NCBI RefSeq assembly: GCF_004571025.1 | Contig: NZ_SPQT01000001.1 | Location: forward strand, 558,001 to 622,000 | Direction: 5' to 3' | Origin: Bradyrhizobium niftali | GTDB lineage: Bacteria > Pseudomonadota > Alphaproteobacteria > Rhizobiales > Xanthobacteraceae | Length of the DNA stretch: 64,000 nucleotides | Shown: positions 43,944-52,718 of the stretch, one piece after another | Numbering within the stretch: the first letter of the stretch is position 1 | How the letters are laid out: each line of letters begins with the position of its first letter | Translations under genes and position numbers: made by a program | Notes under the pieces: generated by a model | Databases searched by the model: none | What the model saw: the letters and a program-made list of their open reading frames with translations, nothing else | Told to the model about the DNA's origin: nothing

Positions 43944-44966
43944 CTAGCGCCGTGCCTGCGGTCGCGCGCCGCCCTGCGTCTTGATCGCGCGCAGTACTTT
44001 TTCCGGCGTGATCGGCAGATCGTCGATGCGGACGCCAACCGCGTTGAAGATCGCATTGGCGACGGCCGGCAACACCGGATTGGCGCACATCTCGCCGGGG
44101 CCCTTGGCGCCGAACGGACCATCCGGCGCAGGGCGCTCCAGCACGGCGATGTCGTGCGGGCAGATATCGCCGGGGCCGGGCATCAGATATTCGACGAAAT
44201 CGCGGGGTCCGTGAACGGGGTCGGGATAGTAGGGCTCCGGCGTCTCGTACAGCGCATGGCTGACGCCCATCCAGGCGCCGCCGACCAGCTGCTGCTCGAC
44301 CAGGCGCGGATTGAGCGCGCGGCCAAGCTCGTAGGCGGAGTCCATGCGCACCATCGCGACCTCGCCGGTCTCGTCGTCCACCTCGACCTCGGCGACCAGG
44401 CAGGCATGGGCGTAGCAGGTTGCCGGCGACATCTCGCCGGTCTCCGGATCGACGTTGGAAAGGGGGACGAGGAAGATGCCACGGCCGGAGATGGTCTTGC
44501 CCTGCTTGAACTGCGCGGCGATCGCGACGTCCTTGGTCGAGATCGAGCGGTGCGGCGCGCCCTTGACGTGGATGTTGCCGCGCCCGTCGGTCTCGAGATC
44601 GGCGGCGTTGACCTCCAGCTCCTCGGCGGCGGCCTCCATCATCACGCCGCGTGCCTCGCGGGCCGCGGCCATCACGGCGTTGCCGACGCGGTGGGTGCCG
44701 CGCGAGGCGAACGAGCCCATGCAATGCGGGCCGGTGTCGGAGTCCGCCGTGTCGACATAGACGTCCTCCACCGGCACGCCCAGCGTCTCCGCGCAGATCT
44801 GCCGTGTCACCGACTTCATGCCCTGGCCGAGGTCGATCGACGACAGCGCCACGGTGAACTTGCCGCTCGGATTGGAGTGCACCAGCGCCTGGCTGGGGTC
44901 GCCGCCGAGGTTCATGCCGATGGGATAGTTGATCGACGCCATGCCGCGTCCGCGATGCCGGGTCAT
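43944..44966 (-). CDS. Molybdenum hydroxylase large subunit, C-terminal half
   Basis: 340 residues covering the second molybdopterin-binding domain. Motifs are RGRGMASINYPIGMNLGG, SSIDLGQGMKSVTRQICAETLGV and FGAKGPGEMCANPVLPAVANA with the catalytic glutamate near 292. It starts at ATG 44966 immediately after the TAG of the N-terminal half, in the same frame. AGGAGG six bases before the ATG is an ideal ribosome site, so it is probably made as a separate chain. Without the N-terminal half it would have no substrate-binding domain. Confidence 0.9.
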   Translation of the reverse strand: MTRHRGRGMASINYPIGMNLGGDPSQALVHSNPSGKFTVALSSIDLGQGMKSVTRQICAETLGVPVEDVYVDTADSDTGPHCMGSFASRGTHRVGNAVMAAAREARGVMMEAAAEELEVNAADLETDGRGNIHVKGAPHRSISTKDVAIAAQFKQGKTISGRGIFLVPLSNVDPETGEMSPATCYAHACLVAEVEVDDETGEVAMVRMDSAYELGRALNPRLVEQQLVGGAWMGVSHALYETPEPYYPDPVHGPRDFVEYLMPGPGDICPHDIAVLERPAPDGPFGAKGPGEMCANPVLPAVANAIFNAVGVRIDDLPITPEKVLRAIKTQGGARPQARR

Positions 44967-44978
44967 CTAGCGCCTCCT
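44964..44978 (-). promoter_or_regulatory. Stop-SD-start junction splitting the large subunit
   Basis: Read on the minus strand the junction is AGGAGGCGCTAGATG: a perfect Shine-Dalgarno (44973-44978), TAG (44967-44969), and ATG (44964-44966) directly after it. Both halves are in the same frame, so either re-initiation or stop-codon readthrough would give the C-terminal half. Confidence 0.8.
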
Positions 44979-46553
44979 GGTGCCGAAGACGGAGGAGAAA
45001 CGGGTCGCGCCATGCGAGGGCGCAGCGGGCCGCGGGGGAGGCGGCGCCGGTGCTGGCGGCTCACGCGGCGGCTCGCGGGTGACCGTCGGCGGAAGCCGGT
45101 CATAGGTCGTGCGCTGCTGCGCGGCCACCGCCGGCCGGCTGCGCGAATCCGCCGGTGTCGGCGGGATCACCGCGCGGCTGCCGCCGCCGTCCTTGCGCGA
45201 GGACGCCCGCTTGAACTCGTCGCGGATCGGCCATTTGGCCTTTTCGGCCGCGACCTGGACACATTCGATCAGCGCGGTGTTCTTGGCTTCGCGCCTGTGC
45301 GCCTTCATGTCGCCGTCGCGATAGGCGTTCAGGATGCGGAACTCCATCGGATCCATGCCGACGAGGTTTGCCAGCTTGTCCATCTGGCATTCGATGGCAA
45401 AATCCATCGCCGTGACGCCGAAGCCGCGCATCGCGGTTGCAGGCGTCCGGTTGGTGAAGACGCAATAGACGTCGCCATAGACGTTCGGGATGGTGTAGGG
45501 GCCGGGCAGGTGCGCGGCGCATTTCACGGCGGCGTAGCTGGACAGCCGCGTATAGGCGCCGCTGTCGAAATAGGCGCGGATCTTGCGCGCGACGATACGG
45601 CCGTCGCGCATCACGCCATCCTTGATGTAGATGCGCTCGGCGCCGCGCGGCGGGCCGTATTGCATCTCCTCCTCGCGGCCGAACACGTAGCGCACGGGGC
45701 GTCCCGTCAGCATCGCGCCGAGGATCGCGAGCGGCTCGGTCAGCGTGTCCACCTTGCCGCCGAAGCCGCCGCCGACGGTGCCGCCGATGAAGTGGAAGGT
45801 GTTGGACGGCACGTCCAGGATCTTGGCGCAGGTGTCGACCGAGAAGAACAGCGCCTGCGTCGAGGTGTAGACGACGTAGCGGCCGTTGGTGTCGGGCGCG
45901 GCGATCGCGCCGTTGGTCTCGGTCGGCGCGTGCTCGATCGGCGACATCTGGTAGCGCTGCTCCAGCACGTGATCGGCGGTCGCAAGCGCCGCATCGGCGT
46001 CGCCGAAACGCAGGCGCTGGTGATCGTAGACCTCGTGATAGGTGAATGTGTTCTTCGGGTAGGTCTCGTTGACCACGGGCGCGCCGGGCTTCAACGCGTC
46101 CTCGACGTCGAACACCGACGGCAGCACCTCGTAGTCGACCTTGACCTTGGCGATCGCCTCGAACGCCTCGCGCTCGCTGTCGGCGACGATGGCGACGATC
46201 GGCTCGCCCTTGTAGCGGACCTTGTCGACCGCAAGCGACGGCTCGTCGTCCTTGCCGAAGTTGATGAGGCTCAGCAGCGTGTTGAGATTAACCGGCACGT
46301 CGGTGCCGCGGATGATCCGGCGCACGCCGGCCGATCGCTCGGCCTCGGTGGTGTCGATACGGCGGAGCCTTGCATGCGCCTCGGTCGAACGCACGACCTT
46401 CAGGTGCAGCATGCCCTGGAGCTTATGGTCGTTGAAATAGCTTGACGTGCCCGTGACGTGGCCGAGCATGTCCTGCCGCTGCGTCCCCTTTCCGATTTCC
46501 TTCAAATTATCGTCGCGCTCGTCGGCGAAGATGTCCTTGCGCAGTTCCAGCAT
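44967..46553 (-). CDS. Molybdenum hydroxylase large subunit, N-terminal half with proline-rich tail
   Basis: 528 residues. Residues about 20-140 are the aldehyde oxidase/xanthine dehydrogenase a/b hammerhead domain and about 160-440 the first molybdopterin-binding domain (GGTVGGGFGGKVD at 257-269, MRGFGVTAMDFAIE). From 451 on comes a 78-residue Pro/Arg/Ala-rich tail with PPREPP and PAPPPP, which normal large subunits lack, ending at TAG 44967-44969. The rest of the normal protein continues in frame as the next gene. Start ATG 46553 (MLELRKDIF) has GAGG about 9 bases upstream. Confidence 0.9.
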   Translation of the reverse strand: MLELRKDIFADERDDNLKEIGKGTQRQDMLGHVTGTSSYFNDHKLQGMLHLKVVRSTEAHARLRRIDTTEAERSAGVRRIIRGTDVPVNLNTLLSLINFGKDDEPSLAVDKVRYKGEPIVAIVADSEREAFEAIAKVKVDYEVLPSVFDVEDALKPGAPVVNETYPKNTFTYHEVYDHQRLRFGDADAALATADHVLEQRYQMSPIEHAPTETNGAIAAPDTNGRYVVYTSTQALFFSVDTCAKILDVPSNTFHFIGGTVGGGFGGKVDTLTEPLAILGAMLTGRPVRYVFGREEEMQYGPPRGAERIYIKDGVMRDGRIVARKIRAYFDSGAYTRLSSYAAVKCAAHLPGPYTIPNVYGDVYCVFTNRTPATAMRGFGVTAMDFAIECQMDKLANLVGMDPMEFRILNAYRDGDMKAHRREAKNTALIECVQVAAEKAKWPIRDEFKRASSRKDGGGSRAVIPPTPADSRSRPAVAAQQRTTYDRLPPTVTREPPREPPAPAPPPPRPAAPSHGATRFSSVFGTRRR

Positions 46554-46564
46554 GATGGGGATCC

Positions 46565-47041
46565 TCAGGCACTCGCTCGGCTGCCGGAAGCAGCGAGGAT
46601 GGCGTCGATGATGGGCTCGTAACCGGTGCAACGGCAGATGTTGCCGGAGATCGCCTCGACCACCTCGGCGCGGCTCGGGGCGGGGTTGCGGTCGAGCAGG
46701 GCCTTGGCGGCCATCAGCATGCCCGGCGTGCAATAGCCACACTGGGCGGCAAAATGGTCGGCAAAGGCGCGTTGGAGCGGATGCAAATTCGGGCCCTGCT
46801 TCATGCCGTCGAGTGTCTCGACCGCGCGGCCGGCGACGGTCTCGGCCAGCGTCAGGCAGGAAAGGTGAAGCTCACCGTCGATCAGCACGCTGCACGTGCC
46901 GCAGCCGCCCTGGCCGCAGCCGAATTTCGGCGTCATGTCGCCGATCAGCTCGCGCAGCGCGACCAGCAGATTGGTGCCGCCGTCCACGAAGATCGCGACG
47001 TCGCGGCCGTTGTGACGAAACTGCAGGGGTATCTTGGACAT
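46565..47041 (-). CDS. Molybdenum hydroxylase 2Fe-2S small subunit
   Basis: 158-residue iron-sulfur subunit. Ferredoxin-type cluster cysteines are at about 42, 47, 50 and 62 (GCGQGGCGTC); the second cluster is in CGYCTPG (101, 104) and CRCTGY (136, 138). It passes electrons from the molybdenum site to FAD. Unlike the Fe-S subunit of the other hydroxylase in this window, it has no fused CoxG domain; separate SRPBCC genes lie upstream. Six base pairs follow the FAD gene. Confidence 0.95.
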   Translation of the reverse strand: MSKIPLQFRHNGRDVAIFVDGGTNLLVALRELIGDMTPKFGCGQGGCGTCSVLIDGELHLSCLTLAETVAGRAVETLDGMKQGPNLHPLQRAFADHFAAQCGYCTPGMLMAAKALLDRNPAPSRAEVVEAISGNICRCTGYEPIIDAILAASGSRASA

Positions 47042-47047
47042 GGCGAT

Positions 47048-47866
47048 CTATTCCTGGCCGGACAGCAGGCGCCGCAGATGGACGCCGACGATCTCGCGGC
47101 GATACCAGCTGCTGCCGAGCGCGTTGTCGGATGGCGATGTTCCTTCAGTCGCTGCGGATGCGGCGGCCGCGATGGTCGCGGCATCCAGCGCGCGGCCCTC
47201 GAGCGCGCGCTCGGCTGCGCGGGCGCGGATCTGCGTCGGAGCCATCGAGCCCAGCGCGATGCGGGCGCCCGCGATCCGGCCGCCGCTGACCGGCAGATGC
47301 GCGGCGAGGGTGATGACCGAGCCGCCCTTCGGCTTGATGCGCGCGATCTTGCGATAGTGGAAGGCTTCATTGCTGGCCGGCCGGGTGCAGGACACCGACA
47401 GCACCAGTGTCCCGGCCTGGCGGTCGCGCGCCTGCAGGAACTCTTCGATCGGGATGTCGCGCGCGCCAAAGCCGCCTTGCACGGCGACGGTGGCGTCGAG
47501 CGCCAGCAGCGCGACGGTGAAATCGCCATAGGGATTGGGGGCGAAGAGATTACCGCCCACGGTGCCCATGTTGCGCACGGCGGGACCGCCGATCGAGCGG
47601 GCAGGGGCATGCAGGAAGGCGAGGTCCCGTTCGGCGAGGATTCGTGCGAAGGTGACGCCGGCCCCGAGCGTCACGCGCGGACCGGATGCGTCGATCCGGG
47701 TCAACGCCTGGTCGTGGGCGCGAACGACGGTCGAGATCGTGACGTCGCCCTCGTTCAGCGCGCGCATCACCAGCGTGCCGCCGCCGAGATAGCGCGCGCT
47801 GCGGTCCGAGGACAGCGCCCCGGCCGCTTCGCTGGCGCTCGAAAAAGTCTTCACTGTCACGGCCAT
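47048..47866 (-). CDS. Molybdenum hydroxylase FAD-binding subunit
   Basis: 272-residue flavoprotein subunit. FAD motifs are RYLGGGTLVMRALN near residues 25-38 and IGGPAVRNMGTVGGNLFAPNPYGD near 92-115 (key NMGTVGGNL). The frame is open further upstream through the SRPBCC gene, but ATG 47866 matches the family. Completes the large/medium/small trio. Confidence 0.94.
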   Translation of the reverse strand: MAVTVKTFSSASEAAGALSSDRSARYLGGGTLVMRALNEGDVTISTVVRAHDQALTRIDASGPRVTLGAGVTFARILAERDLAFLHAPARSIGGPAVRNMGTVGGNLFAPNPYGDFTVALLALDATVAVQGGFGARDIPIEEFLQARDRQAGTLVLSVSCTRPASNEAFHYRKIARIKPKGGSVITLAAHLPVSGGRIAGARIALGSMAPTQIRARAAERALEGRALDAATIAAAASAATEGTSPSDNALGSSWYRREIVGVHLRRLLSGQE

Positions 47867-47868
47867 GA

Positions 47869-48312
47869 TTATGCGGCCTCCTTCAGATGCCGCCGGATCG
47901 CCTCGAACCCGGCCTGGTAAATGTCTTCCGCGACCATGTGGGTGATGCGGTCCTTGTCTTCCGGCCTGGTGGTGAAGCGCGACTCCCAGTGCCAGAAGGT
48001 GCGGTCGCCGTCGGTGACCGGCAGCAGCCGGACATGGGCGACGTAATTGAACATCGGCACCGGCGTATCGAGCAGGCAGTAGCTGAAGGACTGTTCGAGG
48101 TCGGACAGCGCCAGGAGCTGCTCCCGCAGCTCGGAGCCGTCCTTCAGCTTGAAGCGCCTCACGCAGCCGATCTTGTCGGAGGATTGTGCGCGCTCGATCG
48201 TCGAGGTCGCAACCGCCGGGTGCCAGCGGTCGTGCCCGTTGAAATCGCGCAGCACGGACCACGCCGCATCGGTCGGTGCGTCCAGGATCGTGCTCTTGAC
48301 GATATGCGGCAC
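47869..48312 (-). CDS. SRPBCC-family protein (polyketide cyclase/CoxG-like), copy 1
   Basis: 147-residue helix-grip protein. Typical opening STILDAPTDAAWSVLRDFNGHDRWHPAV, then DKIGCVRRFKLKDGSELREQLLAL and YQAGFEAIRRHLK at the end. It shares its layout and the DKIGCVR motif with the neighbouring copy at 48505-48942, so the two are tandem paralogues. SRPBCC proteins bind hydrophobic ligands; CoxG members help anchor molybdenum hydroxylases at the membrane. It precedes the FAD subunit by 2 bp. Confidence 0.87.
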   Translation of the reverse strand: MPHIVKSTILDAPTDAAWSVLRDFNGHDRWHPAVATSTIERAQSSDKIGCVRRFKLKDGSELREQLLALSDLEQSFSYCLLDTPVPMFNYVAHVRLLPVTDGDRTFWHWESRFTTRPEDKDRITHMVAEDIYQAGFEAIRRHLKEAA

Positions 48313-48337
48313 GGCTAGGCCTCGGTTGTTTTTTTCA

Positions 48338-48466
48338 CCTCGCCCCGCTTGCGGGGAGAGGTCGGCGCGAAGCGCCGGGTGAGGGGGAGTCTCCGCGAGT
48401 CCAACTGCCGCCGTCCCCGGAGAGACTCCCCCTCACCCCAACCCTCTCCCCGCAAGCGGGGCGAGG
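48338..48466. repeat. Large nested palindromic intergenic element
   Basis: A 24-base arm (48338-48361, starting CCTCGCCCCGCTTGCGGGG) is perfectly complementary to 48443-48466, and nested inside it a 16-base arm GGTGAGGGGGAGTCTC (48378-48393) pairs perfectly with 48422-48437. The outer arms are themselves near-palindromic (CCCCGCTTGCGGGG). The element fills the gap between the two SRPBCC genes and would form a strong hairpin in the operon mRNA. It resembles dispersed CCTCTCCCCGC...GCGGGGAGAGG elements I recall from Bradyrhizobium. A small open frame across it is not a gene. Confidence 0.85.
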
Positions 48467-48504
48467 GGGCGAAGCGAGCCTTGACGAAAGAGTGTTGAAC
48501 CACG

Positions 48505-48942
48505 TCAGCCTCCAAACACGCGCTTCAGCGCGTCAAAGCCGCCCTGGAACACGCCGCCGCCGATATTGTTGACGAGCTCGGTCTCGCGCTCCGGCGCGCA
48601 GTCGAACTCGGCGGTCCATTCCATGAACGTCTGGTCGCCGTCGGTGACGGGCGTAAGCCGCAGGGTGGCGACGTAGTTCTCCACGCCCATCGGCGATTCC
48701 AGGATCGAGTAGGTGCAGAACATGTCGTAGTCGGAGAGGCCGAGCAGCTTCTCGCGGATGCGGTCGCCGTTGCGCAGGCGAAAGTCCCTGACACATCCGA
48801 TCTTGTCCGAGGGCTCGCCGCCCTCGATCCGGCTCTCCGCAATCGCCGGATGCCAGTTCGGCAGGCCGTTGAAATCGCGCACCCGCGCCCAGACGCGGTC
48901 GTTGCGGGCATTGACGACGGTGGAGACGTAGACGCGGGCCAT
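48505..48942 (-). CDS. SRPBCC-family protein, copy 2
   Basis: 145-residue helix-grip protein, paralogue of the next gene: STVVNARNDRVWARVRDFNGLPNWHPAI, SDKIGCVRDFRLRNGDRIREKL, GGGVFQGGFDALKRVF. A hydrophobic ligand pocket is expected. It is 11 bp downstream of the flotillin gene on the same strand. Whether it binds the pathway substrate, the molybdenum hydroxylase or the membrane is not known. Confidence 0.87.
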   Translation of the reverse strand: MARVYVSTVVNARNDRVWARVRDFNGLPNWHPAIAESRIEGGEPSDKIGCVRDFRLRNGDRIREKLLGLSDYDMFCTYSILESPMGVENYVATLRLTPVTDGDQTFMEWTAEFDCAPERETELVNNIGGGVFQGGFDALKRVFGG

Positions 48943-48953
48943 GAACGCGATCC

Positions 48954-51854
48954 TCAGCTCTTCTTCCGCGGCCCACGCTCGGCCGGCGGTTCGCCTTCAG
49001 CGGAGGGCGCTGCGGCGGGCTTGTCGCCGCCTCCACCGCCGCTCTTGCGGGCGGACTCCTTGATGCCCTGCATGTCGCGGGCTTCGCGGATCAGGCCCGG
49101 CATCTTGGCGAGGCTGCCGCCCTCGACGCCGATATCCGACAGGAGGGAATCGATCAGCGGCGCCTGGACGCGGTAGCGCAGCGCCGAGTCAATCACCTCG
49201 TCGGTGGCGCTGCGGCCGCCATTGCCGCCGTGGCCGTTGCCGTTGAGCCCGTCCACCTGAAGGATGCGGATACCCTCGATCTTCTCCATCGGCTTGACGC
49301 TTTCGCGCACGATGCCCTCGATACGGTCGAGCAGCTTGCGGCGGAACAGCGAGTAGCGTGCCTGATCCGTGAGGACGTTCTCGGCCTCGTTGAGCATGCG
49401 CTGCGCTTCGGCCTCGACGGTGGCGCGGACGCGCTCGGCGTCGGCCGCGATCCGGGTCTCCTCGGCCTGCTTCTCGGCGAGCAGAACCTCGACCGTCTTG
49501 CGCCGCCTTGCGATCTCGCTCTCGCGCGCGGTGATGACGCGCTCGGTGGCTTCGGTCGCGTGGATGCGGGCTTCTTCCGCAGCAGCGCGCGCTGCGGATT
49601 CTTCCAGCGACTTCTGATGAATGGCGATGGCCTTCTCCATCAGGACCGTCTCGACGTCCTTTTCGCGGTTGACCTCGAGCTTGCGCAGCTCGCGCTCGCG
49701 GCCGATGCGAGCCTCGTCCAGGCCACGATCCGACGCGATCCGCGCGCGCTCGACCTCCTCGCGCGCGGCAATCTCGGCCTCCTGGAGCGACTGGACGCGA
49801 GCGACCTCGAGCTGCTCGATCGCGCGGCGGCGCTCGATCCGCGCCGCTTCCAGCGCCTGCTCGCGCGACACGTCGGTGGTCTCGACGTCCTTGCGCGCGA
49901 CGATCTCGGCCTGCTTGACCTGGCGGTCGGCATCGATCCGTTCCGAGCGCTTGGTGGAGAGCGCGATGACGCGGTCCTCGTCCGCGATCTCGATCGCCTT
50001 CTTCTGCTCGATATTGAGCACTTCGCGCTTCTTGGACGAGTTGATTCGTTCGGCCTCGAGGGCGAGATCGACGCCGATGCGCTGGCGTTCGATCGCGTCG
50101 CGCCGCTTCAGCTCGGCTGCCTCCAGAACGCCGGTGCGCTCGATCTCGAGCGCGCGGGTTTCGCGCTCGGCCTGGATGCGCTCGGCCGCCACGGTCTTCT
50201 CCTGCGCGATCCTGGCGGCCTCGATCGCTTCGCGCGAGGCGATATCGGCTTCCTCGATGGCGCGATTGCGGGCGATCTCCAGCGAGCGCACCCGTTCTTC
50301 CTGGGCGATGCGGGAGGCTTCCGTGGCCTCGCGCGCGGCGATGCCAGCGACGTCGAGGGTCTGGTTGCGCTCGATCTCGAGCTGCCGCGTGTTCTGCTCG
50401 GCAGCGATGCGCTCGGCGGCCAGCGTCCGTTCGCGGGCGATGCGGGCGGCCTCGACCGCGCGCTGCGCCTCGATCTCGGCCTCCTGGATGGTGCGGACCT
50501 GCTGGATTTCCAGGGCGCGGGTGCGCTCGTCGGAGGAGATGCGCTCGACATTGACCGTCATGGTCTGGGCGATGCGCGCCTTCTCGGTCGCCTCGCGTGC
50601 GGCGATCTCGGCCTCCTCGACGGCGCGGGTGCGCTCGATCTCGCGGCGTCGCGTCTCCTCCTCATTGGCGATACGGGCATCGGTGACGACGCGGTCCTGC
50701 TGGATGCGGGCCTTCTCGATCGATTCGCGTGCGGCGATCTCGGCTTCCTCGACGGTGCGCATGCGCTCGATCTCGCGCTGGCGCACCTCGCGCTCGGAGG
50801 CAATGCGGGTGGTGTCGATCGCGCGCTGGTTGGCGATCCGGGTCTTCTCGATCTCCTCGCGCGCCAGCAGCTCCTTTTCCTCGATGGTGCGGGTTCGCTC
50901 GATCTCCTTCTGGCGGGTCTCCCGCTCCGAGGCGATGCGGGCCTCGGCAATGGCCTGGTCGTTGGCGATCCGCGCGCGCTCGATGGTCTCGCGCGCGGAG
51001 ATCTGGGCCTGCTCCGCCTCAGTCTCGCGCAGTGCGCGTTCGCGGGCGACTTCGGTGCGCTGGAGCGCGCGGCGCATCTCGATGTCGCGTTCCTGCTCCA
51101 GCCGCGCGGTCTCGCTCTCGCGCTCGATCTCCAGCGCCTGCCGCTCGGCCTCGAGATTGCGGGAGCGGATCCTGATCATCGAGTCCTGCTCGATGTCGTT
51201 GCGCAGCTTCCGCTTCGCCTCGATGTCCTCCATCAGGCGGGTCAGACCTTCGGCGTCGAACCGGTTCGAGGGATTGAAGAATTCCAGGTCGGTCTGGTCG
51301 AGATCGGTGATCGCGACGGACTCGAGCTCGAGTCCGTTCTGGGCAAGGGCCTCCGCCGCATTGGTCTTGACGCGCACGACATAGTCGCCGCGCCGTTCGT
51401 GCATCTCCTCCAGAGTCATTTCGGACGCGACCGACCGGATTGCGGAAATGAACTTGCCGGCCAGAAGTGCGTGGAGCCGTTCGGGCTCCATGGTGCGGCG
51501 ACCGAGTGTGGCGGCCGCGATCGAGACGGCCTCCTTGGTGGCCTGGACGCGGACATAGAAATCGGCCTCGATATCGACGCGCATGCGGTCGCGGGTGATC
51601 ACGGCGTCCTGGCGGGAGCGCACGATGCCCATCGGCAGCACGTTCATGTTGACGGGCGTGTAGTCGTGGATGAACGGCAGCACGAAAGCGCCGCCGTTGA
51701 TCACCACGCGCTCGCCGAGGAAGCCGGTCCGGACGAACGAGGTTTCCTTGGACGAGCGGTGGTAGAGCCAGTTCACGATGTAGACCGCGACGACGATCAC
51801 GATGATCGCGACGATCAGCCAGAGGATCAACTCGCCGACCAATATCCCTGACAT
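48954..51854 (-). CDS. Giant flotillin-family (SPFH) protein with 11-residue repeat coiled coil
   Basis: 966-residue membrane scaffold protein. An N-terminal membrane helix (about 6-30) is followed by an SPFH/band 7 domain (about 40-200: GERVVINGGAFVLPFIHDYTPVNMNVLPMGI, YVRVQATKEAVSIAAATLG, LEEMHERRGDY). Residues about 220-735 are one continuous charged helix region built on 11-residue units; 316-612 fall into seven larger repeats, six of 44 residues and one of 33. A flotillin C-terminal domain follows (EAENVLTDQARYSLFRRKLLDRIEGIV), then a Gly/Asn-rich linker and a Lys-rich tail. Usual bacterial flotillins are 330-700 residues. It sits between transport/Tm-1 genes and the molybdenum hydroxylase genes; no NfeD partner is present. 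Confidence 0.92.
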   Translation of the reverse strand: MSGILVGELILWLIVAIIVIVVAVYIVNWLYHRSSKETSFVRTGFLGERVVINGGAFVLPFIHDYTPVNMNVLPMGIVRSRQDAVITRDRMRVDIEADFYVRVQATKEAVSIAAATLGRRTMEPERLHALLAGKFISAIRSVASEMTLEEMHERRGDYVVRVKTNAAEALAQNGLELESVAITDLDQTDLEFFNPSNRFDAEGLTRLMEDIEAKRKLRNDIEQDSMIRIRSRNLEAERQALEIERESETARLEQERDIEMRRALQRTEVARERALRETEAEQAQISARETIERARIANDQAIAEARIASERETRQKEIERTRTIEEKELLAREEIEKTRIANQRAIDTTRIASEREVRQREIERMRTVEEAEIAARESIEKARIQQDRVVTDARIANEEETRRREIERTRAVEEAEIAAREATEKARIAQTMTVNVERISSDERTRALEIQQVRTIQEAEIEAQRAVEAARIARERTLAAERIAAEQNTRQLEIERNQTLDVAGIAAREATEASRIAQEERVRSLEIARNRAIEEADIASREAIEAARIAQEKTVAAERIQAERETRALEIERTGVLEAAELKRRDAIERQRIGVDLALEAERINSSKKREVLNIEQKKAIEIADEDRVIALSTKRSERIDADRQVKQAEIVARKDVETTDVSREQALEAARIERRRAIEQLEVARVQSLQEAEIAAREEVERARIASDRGLDEARIGRERELRKLEVNREKDVETVLMEKAIAIHQKSLEESAARAAAEEARIHATEATERVITARESEIARRRKTVEVLLAEKQAEETRIAADAERVRATVEAEAQRMLNEAENVLTDQARYSLFRRKLLDRIEGIVRESVKPMEKIEGIRILQVDGLNGNGHGGNGGRSATDEVIDSALRYRVQAPLIDSLLSDIGVEGGSLAKMPGLIREARDMQGIKESARKSGGGGGDKPAAAPSAEGEPPAERGPRKKS
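50019..50909 (-). repeat. In-gene tandem repeats of the flotillin coiled coil (132-bp period)
   Basis: Codons 316-612 consist of units of 132 bp (one of 99 bp) encoding variants of the 11-residue pattern x-E-I-x-x-x-R-x-I/V-E-x, A-E-I-A-A-R-E-x-I-E-K, A-R-I-A-x, A-R-I-A-x. The repeats also make long antisense open frames that are not genes. Confidence 0.85.
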
Positions 51855-51881
51855 CTTATCCTCCCTCGAACCTTAAAGGCG

Positions 51882-52715
51882 TTATCGTGCGCCGATCGCC
51901 TTGAATTGCCGTACCTGTTCCGTCAGAGCCCGCTCCACGGGCAGTCGCTCCATCGAGGAGGCGCCATAGAAGCCGTGACAGTTGCGGGTGTTCTTCATGA
52001 TGAAATCGGCGTCCGCGGGATCGGCGATCGGCCCGCCATGCGCGAGCACCAGAATGTCCGGATTGACGCTGAGCGCGGCCGAGGCCCAGGTGTCGATGCG
52101 CGCCGGGCAGTCTTTCAGTTTCGGCGCCGTCTGCGCCCCGATCGTGCCGCCGGTGGTGAGCCCGAGATGGCAGACGATGATGTCGGCCCCGGCTATCGCC
52201 ATCGCGGCGGCTTCCTTCTCGCTGAAGACGTAGGGCGTGGTCAGCAGGTCCTTCTCGCGCGCCTTCGCGATCATGTCGATCTCGAGCGCGTAGGACATCC
52301 CGGTCTCTTCGAGATTGGCGCGAAACACGCCGTCGATCAGGCCGACCGTCGGAAAGTTCTGCACGCCGGCAAAGCCGAGTGCCTTCAACTGGTCGAGGAA
52401 CACGTCCATGTCGCGGAACGGATCGGTGCCGTTGACACCCGCGAGCACCGGCGTCTTGCTGACGACAGGCAGAACTTCGCCGGCCATCTCCAGCACGATG
52501 GCGTTGGCATCGCCGTAAGCCATCAGCCCGGCGAGCGAGCCGCGGCCGGCCATGCGGTAGCGGCCGGAATTGTAGATGACGATGAGGTCGACGCCGCCGG
52601 CCTCCTCGCATTTGGCCGACAGGCCGGTGCCGGCGCCGCCGCCGACGATGGGCTCGCCGCGTCGTGCCATCTCGCGGAACCGCTTCAACAATGCTGCGCG
52701 TTCAAACCGGGCCAT
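51882..52715 (-). CDS. PEP-hydrolase family TIM-barrel protein (Tm-1 C-terminal-like)
   Basis: 277-residue protein of the phosphoenolpyruvate hydrolase-like family. Recognisable segments: [45 protein letters not shown] (key [11 protein letters not shown] and [10 protein letters not shown]), [24 protein letters not shown], and the C-terminal [14 protein letters not shown]. In the plant virus-resistance protein Tm-1 this domain is fused behind a UPF0261 domain; here the UPF0261 domain is in the gene 3 bp upstream. The biochemical reaction is not established for the family. Confidence 0.88.
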   Translation of the reverse strand: MARFERAALLKRFREMARRGEPIVGGGAGTGLSAKCEEAGGVDLIVIYNSGRYRMAGRGSLAGLMAYGDANAIVLEMAGEVLPVVSKTPVLAGVNGTDPFRDMDVFLDQLKALGFAGVQNFPTVGLIDGVFRANLEETGMSYALEIDMIAKAREKDLLTTPYVFSEKEAAAMAIAGADIIVCHLGLTTGGTIGAQTAPKLKDCPARIDTWASAALSVNPDILVLAHGGPIADPADADFIMKNTRNCHGFYGASSMERLPVERALTEQVRQFKAIGAR

Positions 52716-52718
52716 CGG

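Noticed and set aside
48315..48515. 66-codon minus-strand open frame between the SRPBCC genes
   Set aside because: It lies wholly on the palindromic element and its translation follows the inverted repeat.
50019..50909. Regular repeats suggesting a CRISPR array
   Set aside because: Repeats are 132 bp, keep the reading frame and encode 11-residue helical units; there are no identical short repeats with unique spacers.
49230..51851. 873-codon open frame on the plus strand opposite the flotillin gene
   Set aside because: It is a mirror of the repetitive Glu/Arg/Ala codons of the flotillin; composition is repeated LDL/GDLGLLDG and it has no domain or ribosome site.
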